Positions 23,110 to 33,829 of a stretch of 64,000 nt of DNA are shown here, in pieces. The notes beneath the pieces were generated by a model. That model was given only the letters and a program-made list of their open reading frames with translations, had not been told where the DNA came from and ran no database searches. Source of the stretch: Ciona savignyi (lineage: Eukaryota; Chordata; Ascidiacea; Phlebobranchia; Cionidae). The stretch covers positions 591,980 to 655,979 of the forward strand of contig CH003363.1 of assembly GCA_000149265.1 (NCBI GenBank), given 5' to 3'. A program made the translations under genes and the position numbers. Position 1 is the first letter of the stretch. Each line of letters begins with the position of its first letter.

Positions 23110-24653
23110 ATGCAATCCGCCCGCATGACAACCCACCGAAATCTGGTACCCGCTCGCTCTAGATGCAATCCAGCCCCGTGACATCCGATTTTTTGTACCC
23201 GACACTGGCCAGTTTATTTATTCATCATAGAGTTCAAGCTGCTTTCTAGTTTTTATCGTCGACTTTAACGCTGTCGATTATTATGTACATTGTACTTTGC
23301 GTTTCCCATCAAATGACCATTCCTGTATAGTAACACGTTCTTTTACGCCAGCACAGTTCTGTGCGCACAAAATCTGTGTTTATAACCGTCGAATATTTGT
23401 TGATCGTCACGTTGATCAGTATTAATTATTGGTTCTTTTAATACATTATTATACGTAATCGAGTCGTCTTCTGTTAAATACATTTATAAGGCCCGAAAAC
23501 GAAGTAGTAGGGAGATAAGATAGGATAGGATAATCATGGTTATCGCCGTGAAGGGAAAACCAAGGGGAATACACAGACAATCGTCAGATCGCCTCGCGCC
23601 CACCGTCGGGTTACCGGAGCTAATGCAGTGTGTTGTACATGATAGACACGGTTCTTCAATTTGGTAGAACCCATTAATCCGCTGGGTTTAGGCAATGTCC
23701 GCAGAGTGTCTTGCCTGAGGTCACAACCGACTAGCTAGCGACTAGTTTCGCATCTGCGACCTTTCGATTGAAAGGCGACGAACTGGAAGCATGCTGGACA
23801 ACCAGTACAAAAATTGTAGGATTAAAAACGGCTGTTGGCTAGTCGGGTTTGTCCTTGTTAGATCATATAAGATACGTTGCACAAATCCAGTGGATTAATA
23901 CGCCAAACAAAAACTATATCAATGACTCCATCCTACCCAACTCACTGAAATAACGTAATCCGACGGTGGTTACTAGTTAATCTGACGATTGCCCATCATA
24001 AGATAACACACTTGCGTTTTTCTACCACGGAGTATAAAAATGACTATTATGTTTCGTTTGGCAAAGAAATGCTTTTTAAATGTCCTTTGGTAATGGTATG
24101 ACACTCGACTGTAGGGATGATCACGTGAACGAAGAGTATTTGCTCTGGAATTATCACAGTTATCCAAGTAAACTGTACGATCAAATGTACCATAACTAAT
24201 TTAATGAGCCATTCGCAGTTTCACTGTACAAGAGCTCGTACTTAGACTTGCATGGCTTAATCTTTGAGACAAGCATATGACTACTGGCAGGTAACTTCGG
24301 ACGTCCCGTTAAAAAGACTCCGCGGCGGGGCATGGGTAGCCTATTTTTTTATTGTCCGTATATTAGCTCGTTTGGTAAAAACGCCAGAGCTCTGAGCCAT
24401 ACGGTAATGGAATTGAATCCGACCGCCGGGTGTATTCTAAAACAAGACACTTAACGGACACGTCAGGATCCAGCAGATTTATTGGGTTGAACTAAAAGTG
24501 TGAAAACTGTTCAATTACATACACCATACTTCAAAAAGTTCGTCAAGCTTATCTTTTGCAAAGTAATCTGACAATTGTCTGTATGTTAACGCTCCTTGGG
24601 CTTCCCACTTTACTGTAATAAACATAAATATCCTACACAATATATCACTTATA
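23110..24653. other. 3' flank between the convergent LAP and FMO genes
   Basis: No canonical AATAAA was found close to the LAP stop. The interval holds a reverse S1 SINE (23515-23790), a decayed S1-like stretch (about 23820-24010) and another decayed S1-like stretch (about 24350-24640). No open reading frame with protein-family resemblance was seen. Confidence 0.6.
23515..23790 (-). mobile_element. tRNA-derived SINE (family S1), reverse
   Basis: Begins with the AGGAT repeat tail (GATAAGATAGGATAGGATAA) and runs through GGGAAAACCAAGG, CGCCCACCGTCGGGTTACCGG and CAACCGACTAGCTAGCGAC to CGATTGAAAGGCGACG. Near full length, located between LAP and FMO. Confidence 0.85.
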
Positions 24654-24659
24654 TTTATT
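24654..24659 (-). terminator. Polyadenylation signal of the FMO gene
   Basis: AATAAA on the minus strand, 105 bases after the FMO stop codon, in an AT-rich 3' region. It is the nearest canonical signal. Confidence 0.6.
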
Positions 24660-24763
24660 GCTTTATCAAATATAGCTTTAAGAATGGATGCGGGAATCTC
24701 AATTGCAAATTATCAAAACGAGATTACAAGAATATGAGGTAAACATTGCACAAGAAACTACTA

Positions 24764-27700
24764 TCAACGAGCGTGAAAGCTTGCCCATGTATTTTCCGAG
24801 GCATTGAGGGCGTATTCTCTGCATTCGGGCTTGGAGTTCGGGCCTACTAGTCTGTAATGGTAAGGATGCAACGCTCCGAAATAAAAATTCATCGCGAGCC
24901 GAGGATCGGTGAAGAGGAGACGTAGAAAGGAGGGCATCGCTCCAATCTCCCGCGCTAATTCTTCTTGGAACGTGAAAATTGGGACCTAAAAAAATTGTTC
25001 GGTTCATAACTAAAAAAATGTTTGGAATCACTGGATAACACTAAAATTTGTTTGGCATCACAAGATAAAATCGGAATTGTATCCGCATTACTGAAAAAAC
25101 GCAATTAACGCGACATCACTAGATATAAACAAAATTTATCCGGCATCACTAAATAATACTAAAATCTGTTCGGCATCATTAGTAAAAACTTGGATCACCA
25201 AATGCATAAATGAATGGAATACGGATAGAGTGTCGGACCGTTTAGAAGGTTATGTTATCGAAGCAAAACGCTTTCTATTCCAGTAGATTGTTTTTATTTT
25301 TTTCCTGGCTTGATTTCGAGGCAAAAATGTGCCCGCCCCCAAAAACTGTTTTGTTGTATAAAATTTTGTATATGAACAAAAAAACAAGGAAGAAAGTCTC
25401 ACTTTAAAGTGAAAAGTGCCTTCGGCTTGATCCAACATCGCCTTTCGCGTGTTCGTCCATTCCTTGTGCATTTTCGCAAACGATGGGAGCTTCGTTTGTC
25501 CACTTAGTACTTGTGTGACGTAGCGTGCCTGCGGAATTTAGAACAACATTGCCTTGCTGGACCCTTTTTCGTGGATAGGGAAAAACCTTGATTTAATTAT
25601 TAAATTGACCAAGAAAAGGAAATGATAAACTAAAACACACACATGGCCTGCAGGGTAGGCTTCAATATTTTAACTTACTCGCATACAAACATTTACACTT
25701 TTACACACATATACGTAGGCCTACTTAATTTAAAGTGGTTTAAAACTTTTTTCGAAACAACTTATGAAATGAAGAGTATTGATGGACACTTTATAAATGT
25801 TAAAAATAGGAAAAGAGAGAAGTAGGGGTGGGGAAACTACACGCTAAAAAAGAGATTAGATTGTAAGGATAGGATAGGATAGGATAGGATATTCATCTTT
25901 ATCCCCGTGAATGGGAAAACCAAGGGGGTTAACACACGGGCAATCGTCAGATCACCTCGCGCCCATCGTCGGGCGTTACGATTAGGGTTTGGACTTTAGT
26001 TGGCGTTAGTGTTAGTTCTGGTGTTAAGATATGTAATGGGGTCAGGGTTTTATAAGTTTTCATAGTTTTAAAAAGCAGTTTTCCTTCTTTCCTTCTTCTC
26101 GTATTTCATCCTTTTAGTGCCCCCTCCCCTGATGCTTATTTTAAATGTCTTACCTGCAATTCCACAGTATTGTTGAGTGGCCCGCTACCAACCGGCATGC
26201 ACGAACCGACAAACGATAACGTGGACGGGTGTTCAAGGTAGTATGGGAAAATCCATTTATGGAGTCTCGCGTCCTCGATATTTTCTATTTATTACAACAA
26301 AAACAAGTTGATATCAAACATGCATATATAGTCATAATGATAACTGAAAGTCTGAATAGCTTATGGTGGGTTAGTGCGTCGCCTTTTAGCCGATGGTTTA
26401 AAAACTGGTCGCTGGCTAGTCGGTTTTGTCCTTGTCAAGGCACTTAATGGACATTGCCTTAACCCAGTGGATTAATCGCGTTTACTAAAATTAAACGTCC
26501 AAGTCCTGTACACCACACTGAAATAACTCGGCTAACCCGACGATGGTAATCTGGCGAATACCCGTGTGATAACGTTATTTGCGTTTTGTCATTCACAAGG
26601 GATAAAATATAAATAACTTATCCTTTTAGCCACCTCGCGTTCTTAATGTTCTCTGTTCACCGGCAGCTACATCATACCTGGCATAATGTCATTTGAAAGA
26701 AACTCGAACTTCGGCAGGAATCCAGTTGCTGTGACAACAACATCCACCGGTTCTGTGCTTCCGTCCACGAAAGTCACGTGACTTTCACTGAAACTTTTCA
26801 CGCCTGGTCGCACTTTGACTCGGCCGGAATAGATCTTGAGTGGCAGCTCATCACAAATAGCCAGAGTGCTTCTAGGATCTATCGGGCTGTATCTGAAATA
26901 ACAAAGCGAAGACATTACACTCAATTGTGTTTCAACGTCGCAACGTCGTCTATATATGCTGGGTCAGTCAGTTGGTCAATTTTCATCCGAAAGGTTGTGG
27001 ATTTGAAACTGCCTGCTTGCCTTATCGGTTCTTTTCTTGAGAAGGCAATTTTTTGACGTCGCATGGAACCAGGGAAATAATGGGTTGAACTAAAACAGTA
27101 GACGTCGATCATAATATATGCGGTACAATATCTTCAGTGACCTGACTAAGTAGACGCAGGCCCGGTGCTAGGAACCGCGAGGCCCAATTAGAAATGTGAT
27201 GGCGGGGCCCCTACTCTTCATAGCAAAAATTATGGGTGTTTATATATTATAAAATACATACCACTACATACAAACTATAAAAATAGACATTTAATACTGG
27301 CTATAAAACAAAATAAAGATAATGTGGATGCTTTTTTACGATATATTGTTTTACTTCCAACCATATGTATATTGTTTAGCAACCATATTCATTATGACGT
27401 AACAGGCAGACACAGAAATATAAATTTGACTTAGTTACGATGTATAACAAATGGATATTATGAGAAAGAATATTATTTCACTTTTTATTTTACGTTTTAG
27501 TAGTATTTTAAACCTCGTAATACAGAAAGACCCCCGCTAGCGCGGGGCCCCTTCAAGGTGCGGGGCCCAATTTGATCTAATCGGTCAAATCGGCCTAAAA
27601 CCGGCCCTGGGTAGACGAGATAGTATAGCCGTGTTATGACGCCCTCTGCCTTTTCCGTTAATGGGGATACAAAGACATATTCTATACCGTACGTTCGTTT

Positions 27701-30624
27701 GGCTGAATGGTGAACGCGACCGATACATATACCAAATTCTATACAAAAACGGTCTAATTAACAGGCCCATCTTGGGTTCGAAACTTAACGGTCTTACTGA
27801 CGAGACCAGTATGGGCTCAAAATTAGCGGTATTACAGACGACAGCATCATGGGTTCGAAACTCTTTACCTCGATCTTATACCCAGAGCTTCATGGTCCAT
27901 TCTCGCTTCAGCCATCCCAATGAAAACCTTATTAATCAACCAGCGTGGAACGAATCGTTGCATCGCCATTTTGAATCGGTTTGTGAGCGCCATTAGGAGT
28001 GGTTTTCCATTCTATGGAAACAATCAATTTAACACCTTTTTTATTATTTTTAATTTTTTTTCTCGAGCCAAGTTTCGAAGCCATGATGGGCTCGTCACCC
28101 GGACCGTTTTTTGCATAAGAAATTGGGTATATGTATCGGTCGCGTTAACCATTCGGCTACACTACCGTACGCACCTCAATATAACACTTGCAGTTCATTA
28201 GATAGTAGGTGTCTTTAGTTTAGATTTAGACAGTCACTTGGCAGAGGTTGTTTTGACACAGTGGTTTACTGATTGAAGATATTTTACAGTAACACCTCCG
28301 TTGTATTCATTCCATTTACCACAACTTTTCTTTTAGTCTTTATTGTATTCATTTTAATTTATTTAACTAGATTGGTCAGCTCCCAGCAAAATCACATAAA
28401 GTGGGCAGGTGATCTAACGATTCTTGCGTTATTTCACCCCCATGACCTTTTTCACCACCCGGAAAAAATAATATTCTATCTTAGTTGCTTTATTTTAAAT
28501 GGCGAAAGTTTAACTCACCGTGAATATTCGAGGGACAATCCAGAATCCGTTGCGAGTGCTGAGAAACACATTCTCACAGAAGGATGTTGCGTCTACAGCT
28601 ACGTCACATCCGGAATTACCCGATCCAATCACGAGCACCGATTTCCCTGTATAAAGTGGTTAACGCGACCGATACATATACAGACTCACATAAAAAAAAC
28701 GGTCGTAGTAAAGAGCCCATCATGGGTTCAAAACTTCGCCCGGTAAGAAATAAAAACAATTTAAATCAGTGTTTTTCTAAGTAACGATGTTGGTGATTCC
28801 CCAATATTTGTACGGTTAGAAGCAGCATATCGAAGCTTCATAAAAAATGCGTTGAAACTTTTGGTTGAAAGCCGACGCCGGACCAACCGAAAAACAATAC
28901 GACTAAACAAGTGCAATGGCAGTGACTACTGTCATTTTGCCGTTTTTTCCTCTATATATAGAGGGTGTGTTTGTAATGTGACTACTGTCATTTTGCGTTT
29001 TATTCTAATTATCGTTTTTAAAGAAGTAAAATAAAATTGAACTAAATTTACCTTTGAATTCCTCGGCCGATTCGAAGTTGCCACTGTGTAGTACTCTCCC
29101 TTGAAACTTGTCATATAACCCAGGATTATTGGGTCGGATTTGCTTTCCCGTTCTTCCAGACGCTACAATGACCGCGTCATATTCTTCCTCCTTCTCTTTC
29201 CCGGAGATCAAATCTTTGCTCCGGATCATCCAAGACCCTGTTTATTTAACATAATTACAGAATAGGATATAGGATAGAATGGGATATTCATGTTTATCCC
29301 CGTGAATGGGAAAACCAAGGAGACTAATACACGGGCAATCGTCAGATTACCTCGCGCCCACCGTCGGGTTATCGTAGCTATTACAGTGTGTTGTATGATA
29401 GATACGTTCCTTCAATTTAATAGAACCTATTAATCCGGTGGGTTCAGACCAATGTCCGTTAAGTGCCTTGCCCAAGGACACAACAGACTATATAGCGACC
29501 AGCGTCGAATCTGCAACCTTTCGGCTGACCCACTTAACAACTTCTGTCGGACGAAATATGGGTATTTACTATTTCGTGCCCGTGAATGGGAAACGCAAGG
29601 GACTTTTACCATTTCCCAAATTTATAATTAACGCCATGGCACTTTTTTGCAGTCTTTTCAAAGAAAACAAAATAAACGCAACCACACTGCAATAACTACC
29701 GGAAATCGGACAGAGCACGTTTTTTTAATTACTCATGACGTCAACGTTGCTTAGTAAACACACAAAACACAGCTTACCGGTTTGTGCATAGTTCGACGAT
29801 TTGAATACTTCTAAAACCGACACATTGAATTGAATGTAGCGCCGAAGATCAAACTTATCAGCGTAAAGTTGGAAATATTGATGGTATTGTTGCCACGTAG
29901 CGTAAGGAGGCCATTCCTGTGCAATGAGAACCATAATTATCACAGAATAGTTACTTTAAAATTGGGGAAAAAATGAAGGGATTGTTATAATAATACAACA
30001 CACTCAATCATTAGAACTATATCGCATTAGACACAATGAAGATGAAGTTTTTGTTTAACCCAATAAACTGCAGGATTGAGGAAACACTCGTTTAAATTCT
30101 TTCCCAACGACATAACCAAATTGGTGACGACTAAATTCCAAGTAAACACCGTTCAACTTTCGGCGGACGGTCGTTTTGAATGAACTAACCGGTTGGGCGG
30201 ATGTGCAGATGGGAAAGTAAGTCGAAAATAAGAAAAAACGTCTAACATAACAGCCAAGGACTGTAAGTTAGATGTAATTTTAGGGAAAATCTAGAGTTGG
30301 GATTTTTCACCTTTGGCATCGGTAAATCAGAAAAAGCTGAGACTTCTTTCGACACATTGGTTGTGACGGTCGAATAAGCTTTTGGACTTAAACCCTTTTG
30401 CCCACGCTCATCATTGTTCCAAATACCGCCTGAATAAAACATTACGTAAGGGAAATACCGTCACGCATCGTTGCTTCGTTACGTCATACATAATAAAAAC
30501 AAAACGGGTTACCTAATTCGGATGACAATTCATAACACACAGGCAAGAGGTTATCATCCAAGCATGATTTGACAGCAGCTAGACCAGCAGCACCGGCTCC
30601 TATAACACAGACGCGCTTTTCCAT
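24764..30624 (-). CDS. FMO: Flavin-containing monooxygenase, 10 exons, complete
   Basis: Minus-strand exons: 30624-30513, 30429-30311, 29916-29778, 29237-29052, 28646-28519, 28011-27869, 26892-26678, 26284-26154, 25528-25403, 24985-24764 (TGA). All are GT-AG and in phase, giving 506 aa; vertebrate FMOs are about 530. FMOs oxygenate soft nucleophiles (N, S) using FAD, NADPH and O2. Seen: FAD-binding GAGAAG at residues 9-14; the FMO-identifying pattern FxGxxxHxxxF as [11 protein letters not shown] at about 168-178; NADPH-binding GSGNSG at about 193-198; and an ATG-type motif TATGF near 330-334. C-terminal family blocks include [15 protein letters not shown] and YRLVGP. The protein ends at FHAR, without the C-terminal hydrophobic anchor of vertebrate microsomal FMOs. 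The start is the first ATG of the Rossmann motif; a splice acceptor (TTTACTAG) lies one base upstream, so a 5' leader is joined there. Introns hold S1 and S2 repeats and a hAT element. The paralogue number cannot be assigned. Confidence 0.94.
25800..26110. mobile_element. Foldback-like element interrupted by part of an S1 SINE
   Basis: The left end (AGAAGTAGGGGTGGGGAAACT) and right end (AAAAAGCAGTTTTCCTTC plus a CT-rich run) belong to the foldback-like family, and the core GGGTTTGGACTTTAG...GGGGTCAGGGTTT is shared. From about 25866 to 25975 the core is interrupted by the tail part of a reverse S1 SINE, starting with four AGGAT units. It lies in an FMO intron. Confidence 0.75.
26345..26628 (+). 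mobile_element. tRNA-derived SINE (family S1), diverged
   Basis: Recognisable by GGGTTAGTGCGTCGCC, AACTGGTCGCTGGCTAGTCGG, AACCCAGTGGATTAAT, TAACCCGACGATGG and a TTATCCTTTT end. It sits between FMO exons 7 and 8, opposite in orientation to the gene. Confidence 0.75.
27157..27609. mobile_element. Non-autonomous hAT-type element with 8-bp target duplication
   Basis: The ends are inverted relatives: CAGGCCCGGTGCTAGG at the left and, on the complement of the right end, CAGGGCCGGTTTTAGG. Subterminal GC-rich words (GGCGGGGCCCC and GCGCGGGGCCCC) are also mirrored around an AT-rich centre. It is flanked by AGTAGACG (27149-27156) and GGTAGACG (27610-27617), an 8-bp duplication with one mismatch, as expected for hAT insertion. 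No transposase ORF. It lies in an FMO intron. Confidence 0.8.
27690..27845 (+). repeat. Short tRNA-like repeat (family S2) with extra B-box copies
   Basis: TTTGGCTGAATGGTGAACGC, CGACCGATACATATACCAAA and CTTGGGTTCGAAACTTAACG are present. The B-box end is then repeated in decayed form (GACCAGTATGGGCTC, CATCATGGGTTCGAAACTC), the last copy ending 8 bases before an FMO donor site. Confidence 0.7.
28062..28175 (-). repeat. Short tRNA-like repeat (family S2)
   Basis: Reverse copy with both boxes: GTTTCGAAGCCATGATGGGC and GCGTTAACCATTCGGCTACAC. It lies in an FMO intron, about 50 bases from exon 6. Confidence 0.75.
28653..28745 (+). repeat. Short tRNA-like repeat (family S2) abutting an FMO exon
   Basis: AGTGGTTAACGCGACCGATA follows immediately on the acceptor tract of FMO exon 5 (exon starts at 28646), and CATGGGTTCAAAACTTCGCC closes the unit. 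The A-box part overlaps the minus-strand acceptor region. Confidence 0.7.
29262..29542 (-). mobile_element. tRNA-derived SINE (family S1), reverse
   Basis: Full-length reverse copy from the AGGATATAGGATAG tail through CCCCGTGAATGGGAAAACC and GCCCACCGTCGGGTTATCG to CAACCTTTCGGCTGACCCAC. It lies between FMO exons 3 and 4. Confidence 0.85.
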
Positions 30625-31429
30625 TCTAGTAAACAATAAAATCATTAAAATCTATCTGCGTTGGAAACGCATACCCCGAGGTTATAATAACGAGTAATTT
30701 CCTTACTTGGTACAATTAATCGCCTGCTACTGTCAGCTAAACACGCATTGGTACCGAAAACAAGCTTTTTTAACCGTTTCGGTACACTGCACTCTCAGGG
30801 CTTTATGCCTTTTGCGGCATTCTAAAAGTTTTATGCTGTAGTTTTACGTCCAGGTCGTAATGACTTAAAAAGCTGATGAATAGGAAATTAAACTCACTGA
30901 GTGTGCTTACTCTGCTTACTTTGCTTAAAGATATATACCTCATATAATGTCTTTATATTTACAACAAAATTATACCGAACGTGTTTCTAAATCACTTAAA
31001 ATAATTACTAATTCTTGAGTTCAATTGTACCTTGTAAACTTACATTCTGTGGAACTGATGTGTCAGGTAATAATAATCTAACACCACAAGAGATCACTTT
31101 ATTTTGCCCAAGGGACTTCTAATTTATAAACCTTAGACATACAAAGAGCAAGAACAATACTAAAAGTAAACTAACTGTTGTTTTACGCGTTTACCTGTTT
31201 ACACAATTTGTCTAACTAGCTTAAAAACTACCGACTATTTTGTCTCGTTCGCTTGTTTGTACTGTAGCCTACCTCACATAATAGGGCGCACAAAATCTAC
31301 GCTAGACAAAGTGCAAACATTAGCCATCAGCAAATCGTGGTAAAGCAGATTATGGCCGAGTCACATTTTGCTGAGTCAGCGAATGTTTAGTATATCTGCG
31401 ACTGCGAGTGATGTGTTAGCGTTTGAAAA

Positions 31430-31665
31430 CTTTGAATGGGAAAACTAAAAGAAGGGGGGAAACTAAAAGGAGGGAAAGCGAAAAGGAGGGAAACTGCTTA
31501 CTAAAACGAATATTAGGGCATAAGAGAGTTTTTAACATGGGGTTGGAGTTAGGGTTAGTTCAGGGTTTGAGATTATTGTTTAGAGAAGGGTTAAAATTAA
31601 TTTCCATAGTTTTGGTGTGCACTTTCCCTACTTCCCTCCTTCCCGCTTTTCCTCCCTTTAGCGTT
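31430..31665. mobile_element. Foldback-like element with repeated purine-rich terminus
   Basis: The left end is a small array (GGGAAAACTAAAAG, GGGGGAAACTAAAAG, GAGGGAAAGCGAAAAG, GAGGGAAACTGC). The right end is its inverted counterpart (GTGCACTTTCCCTACTTCCC, then CTCCTTCCCGCTTTTCC). The core GGGGTTGGAGTTAGGGTTAG...AATTTCCATAGTTTTGG matches other copies. Confidence 0.75.
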
Positions 31666-31984
31666 GACCAAAGAAGGGTACATGTTAATATTTAAATCTT
31701 ATTTACATATACGCAGCCTTTTTATATCTTTTATAATCATACGACAACACTCGTACTTAAAGTATAAATGTAAATAACAGTAAATTGCCTCGTTTACTCT
31801 TTATACTTAAGTGTGTGCACTCTTAAATAAATGTTAAAAAGCTAAACTGAAAAATGCCTTGACGACATAATTCAGACCTTCTAATTTGTTCCTTTCTGGG
31901 GGTCCTTCGACAAATGTGCAAATACAGCAGATCGCAAGCTGAATCACTTGTGGCGGGGTTTACCAAGAACATGAAGATAAAGTT

Positions 31985-33045
31985 GTACGGTCGTGTGGCC
32001 AAGTGGTTAACGCGACCGATACATATACCTACTCATAGGGGAAAAGTGGGTAAAATGGGCCACGTGGGTAAAATGGCCCCCCTCCAATTTTCAATATATT
32101 TTGAAGAATAAAATTTGCTGCAAGAACCAGTATCAGTATATCAAATTATGGAATCTCCAAACCGAAGTTTGAGCGTGAAATCGACAAACTGCAATGTTTT
32201 CTGTAGCTATTTCGGTTTGAGAAGGTCTGAATCTAAATTTGCAATTTTTGTTTTCTGCTAATATATAATAGAAAAGATCAAATACTAAAATAAATTTTAC
32301 TGTAGTTAAATAGAACTATATAGCCTAGACCTACTTTTACTGGTAAAAATAAAACTTCTTTTTTTAAAATTTTTTTATAGAGATTTTAAGTCGTATGTTG
32401 GCACCTGTCTAATATGGGCCCCCTGTGTTCATTTGGTAACTAACGGGGCTAGACTTAGCATTAACAGTACTAAAGGGCTAGACTTAGCACTAACAGTCAT
32501 ATTATGTGTTTCACAATAAACTAAACGGGTTTTCTAAATGCTATTAATAACATGAATTGATAGTTATGCTTCCACTAAACTAGCAAGGTGTTATTGCATT
32601 AGTATACTAGTAACTGGGTATTAAATAAAAAGTAATTGCTGTAATCCAAAGTGTTAAATTAAAAAAAACAAACTACATCATAAAAAGAAAAGTAATAACA
32701 TTGTTTATATGGGAAGCGAATATGGATACTGTTATCTGGCGAAATGTTAATGTCGAAAACGGGCCGGGGCCCATTTTAGACTACACCCTTGTCTAAAATG
32801 GGCCACTAACGAAATATTTTTCTTTGTTGATAAAATATATTTAACAAAAATTATTAGAAAGTTAACATGTTATGTGTGAAGACTTTGGTATTAGGTGACA
32901 CCACATGAAAAACTTAAGTCCAGCGGGCTTTATATCAGTAAAAAATCCGATTTGCAACTAAAGGGCCCATTTTACCCACTCTTCCCCTATATACAAAAAC
33001 GTTCCTAGTGACGAGCCCATTATTGGTTCGAAATTTGACTCGATA
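31985..33045 (+). repeat. S2 tRNA-like repeat split by a 950-bp insertion
   Basis: The left half (GTACGGTCGTGTGGCC to CCTACTCA) ends at 32037 and the right half resumes at 32988 with TATACAAAAACG and closes with ATTATTGGTTCGAAATTTG. Removing the insert and one TA restores the family consensus. Confidence 0.8.
32038..32987. mobile_element. 950-bp non-autonomous DNA element with TA target duplication
   Basis: The terminal inverted repeats are about 25 bp: GGGGAAAAGTGGGTAAAATG at the left and, on the complement of the right end, GGGGAAGAGTGGGTAAAATG, both followed by GGCC. It is flanked by TA (32036-32037 and 32988-32989) inside a known repeat, which fixes the borders. The interior is AT-rich with further TGGGCC/GGCCCA words (near 32415 and 32765-32805), and no ORF of note. 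TA duplication suggests mobilisation by a Tc1/mariner- or piggyBac-like transposase; the class is uncertain. Confidence 0.8.
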
Positions 33046-33077
33046 AAAAAATTTAAAAAAAACGATGAAGATAAAGT

Positions 33078-33180
33078 ATGTTTGGTCGTGTGACCGAATG
33101 GTTAACGCGACCGATATACATATACCGACTCCTATACAATACGAGCCCAAAATGGGTCAAACCATCGGTAAAAAATACGA
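33078..33180 (+). repeat. Short tRNA-like repeat (family S2)
   Basis: TTTGGTCGTGTGACCGAATGG and GCGACCGATATACATATACC are followed by a poor B box (AAAATGGGTCAAACC). GAAGATAAAG occurs before the split copy (about 31974), before this copy and after it, suggesting a tandem array of the unit. Confidence 0.7.
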
Positions 33181-33746
33181 AGATAAAGACCGCTAAATAT
33201 ATGCAAAAGAATTGGGAAATTGATTCTAAAATACATTTACGCAGTATTCTGAAAAAAAAGAACCCACATGAATACATGCTTCATATACATTTTCTTACTT
33301 TAAACCAGCTACATGCGTTTTCTCAATTTATACAAGCTTCGTTGGTTAATTTTTCCCAGGATGCTTAATTATACTTTAAAATCACATCACTATGTGTTCT
33401 TTTGCTTTGTTCAGATCGATCCTGGGCTGTTGTTTTTAATAGTTGAGCCTTTGCTTTTACCAATAACTATAAAATCGTTAGGACTAATTTAAACCAAGTA
33501 AGGATTAAAATGACGAAATGTTATAAAATAAAAATTCACGAACTATTGCAAATGTATCTCATACCACCTTTTTTATAACTTCTGTATTTTTCCCGCGTTT
33601 TTCTTGTCGTATTATGTCATCACAGATTCTAATATTACGCACAAATAAAAAACATTTACATAAACTTGTTAAATCTCTTCTGGTGATTTTAGTTAGCTGT
33701 AGTTAAGCAATTCGTTTTTATAAAGCTTCGAAACTCGTTGTTGTCA

Positions 33747-33752
33747 TTTATT
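33747..33752 (-). terminator. Polyadenylation signal of the SH2/SH3BP4-like gene
   Basis: AATAAA on the minus strand, 78 bases after the stop codon at 33830-33832. Confidence 0.6.
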
Positions 33753-33829
33753 GGCATATAACAGAGTGAAACAAAATTGCACTTGGTTAGAACACTTGAA
33801 AAGGAAGTATTTAAATCGAAAATCAGTCG

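Larger units (their letters stand above)
30625..33746. other. Flank between the FMO start and the next gene's 3' end
   Basis: Contains the presumed FMO promoter and leader region, AT-rich and without a clear core promoter. It also holds a foldback-like element (31430-31665), the split S2 repeat with its 950-bp insert (31985-33045) and a further S2 copy (33078-33180). No protein-coding signal was recognised. Confidence 0.6.

Noticed and set aside
26667..26924. FMO exon read through to an in-frame stop at its end (PGMM)
   Set aside because: A donor CCAG|GTATGA at 26677 joins in phase to 26284, continuing the family sequence, so the stop is intronic.
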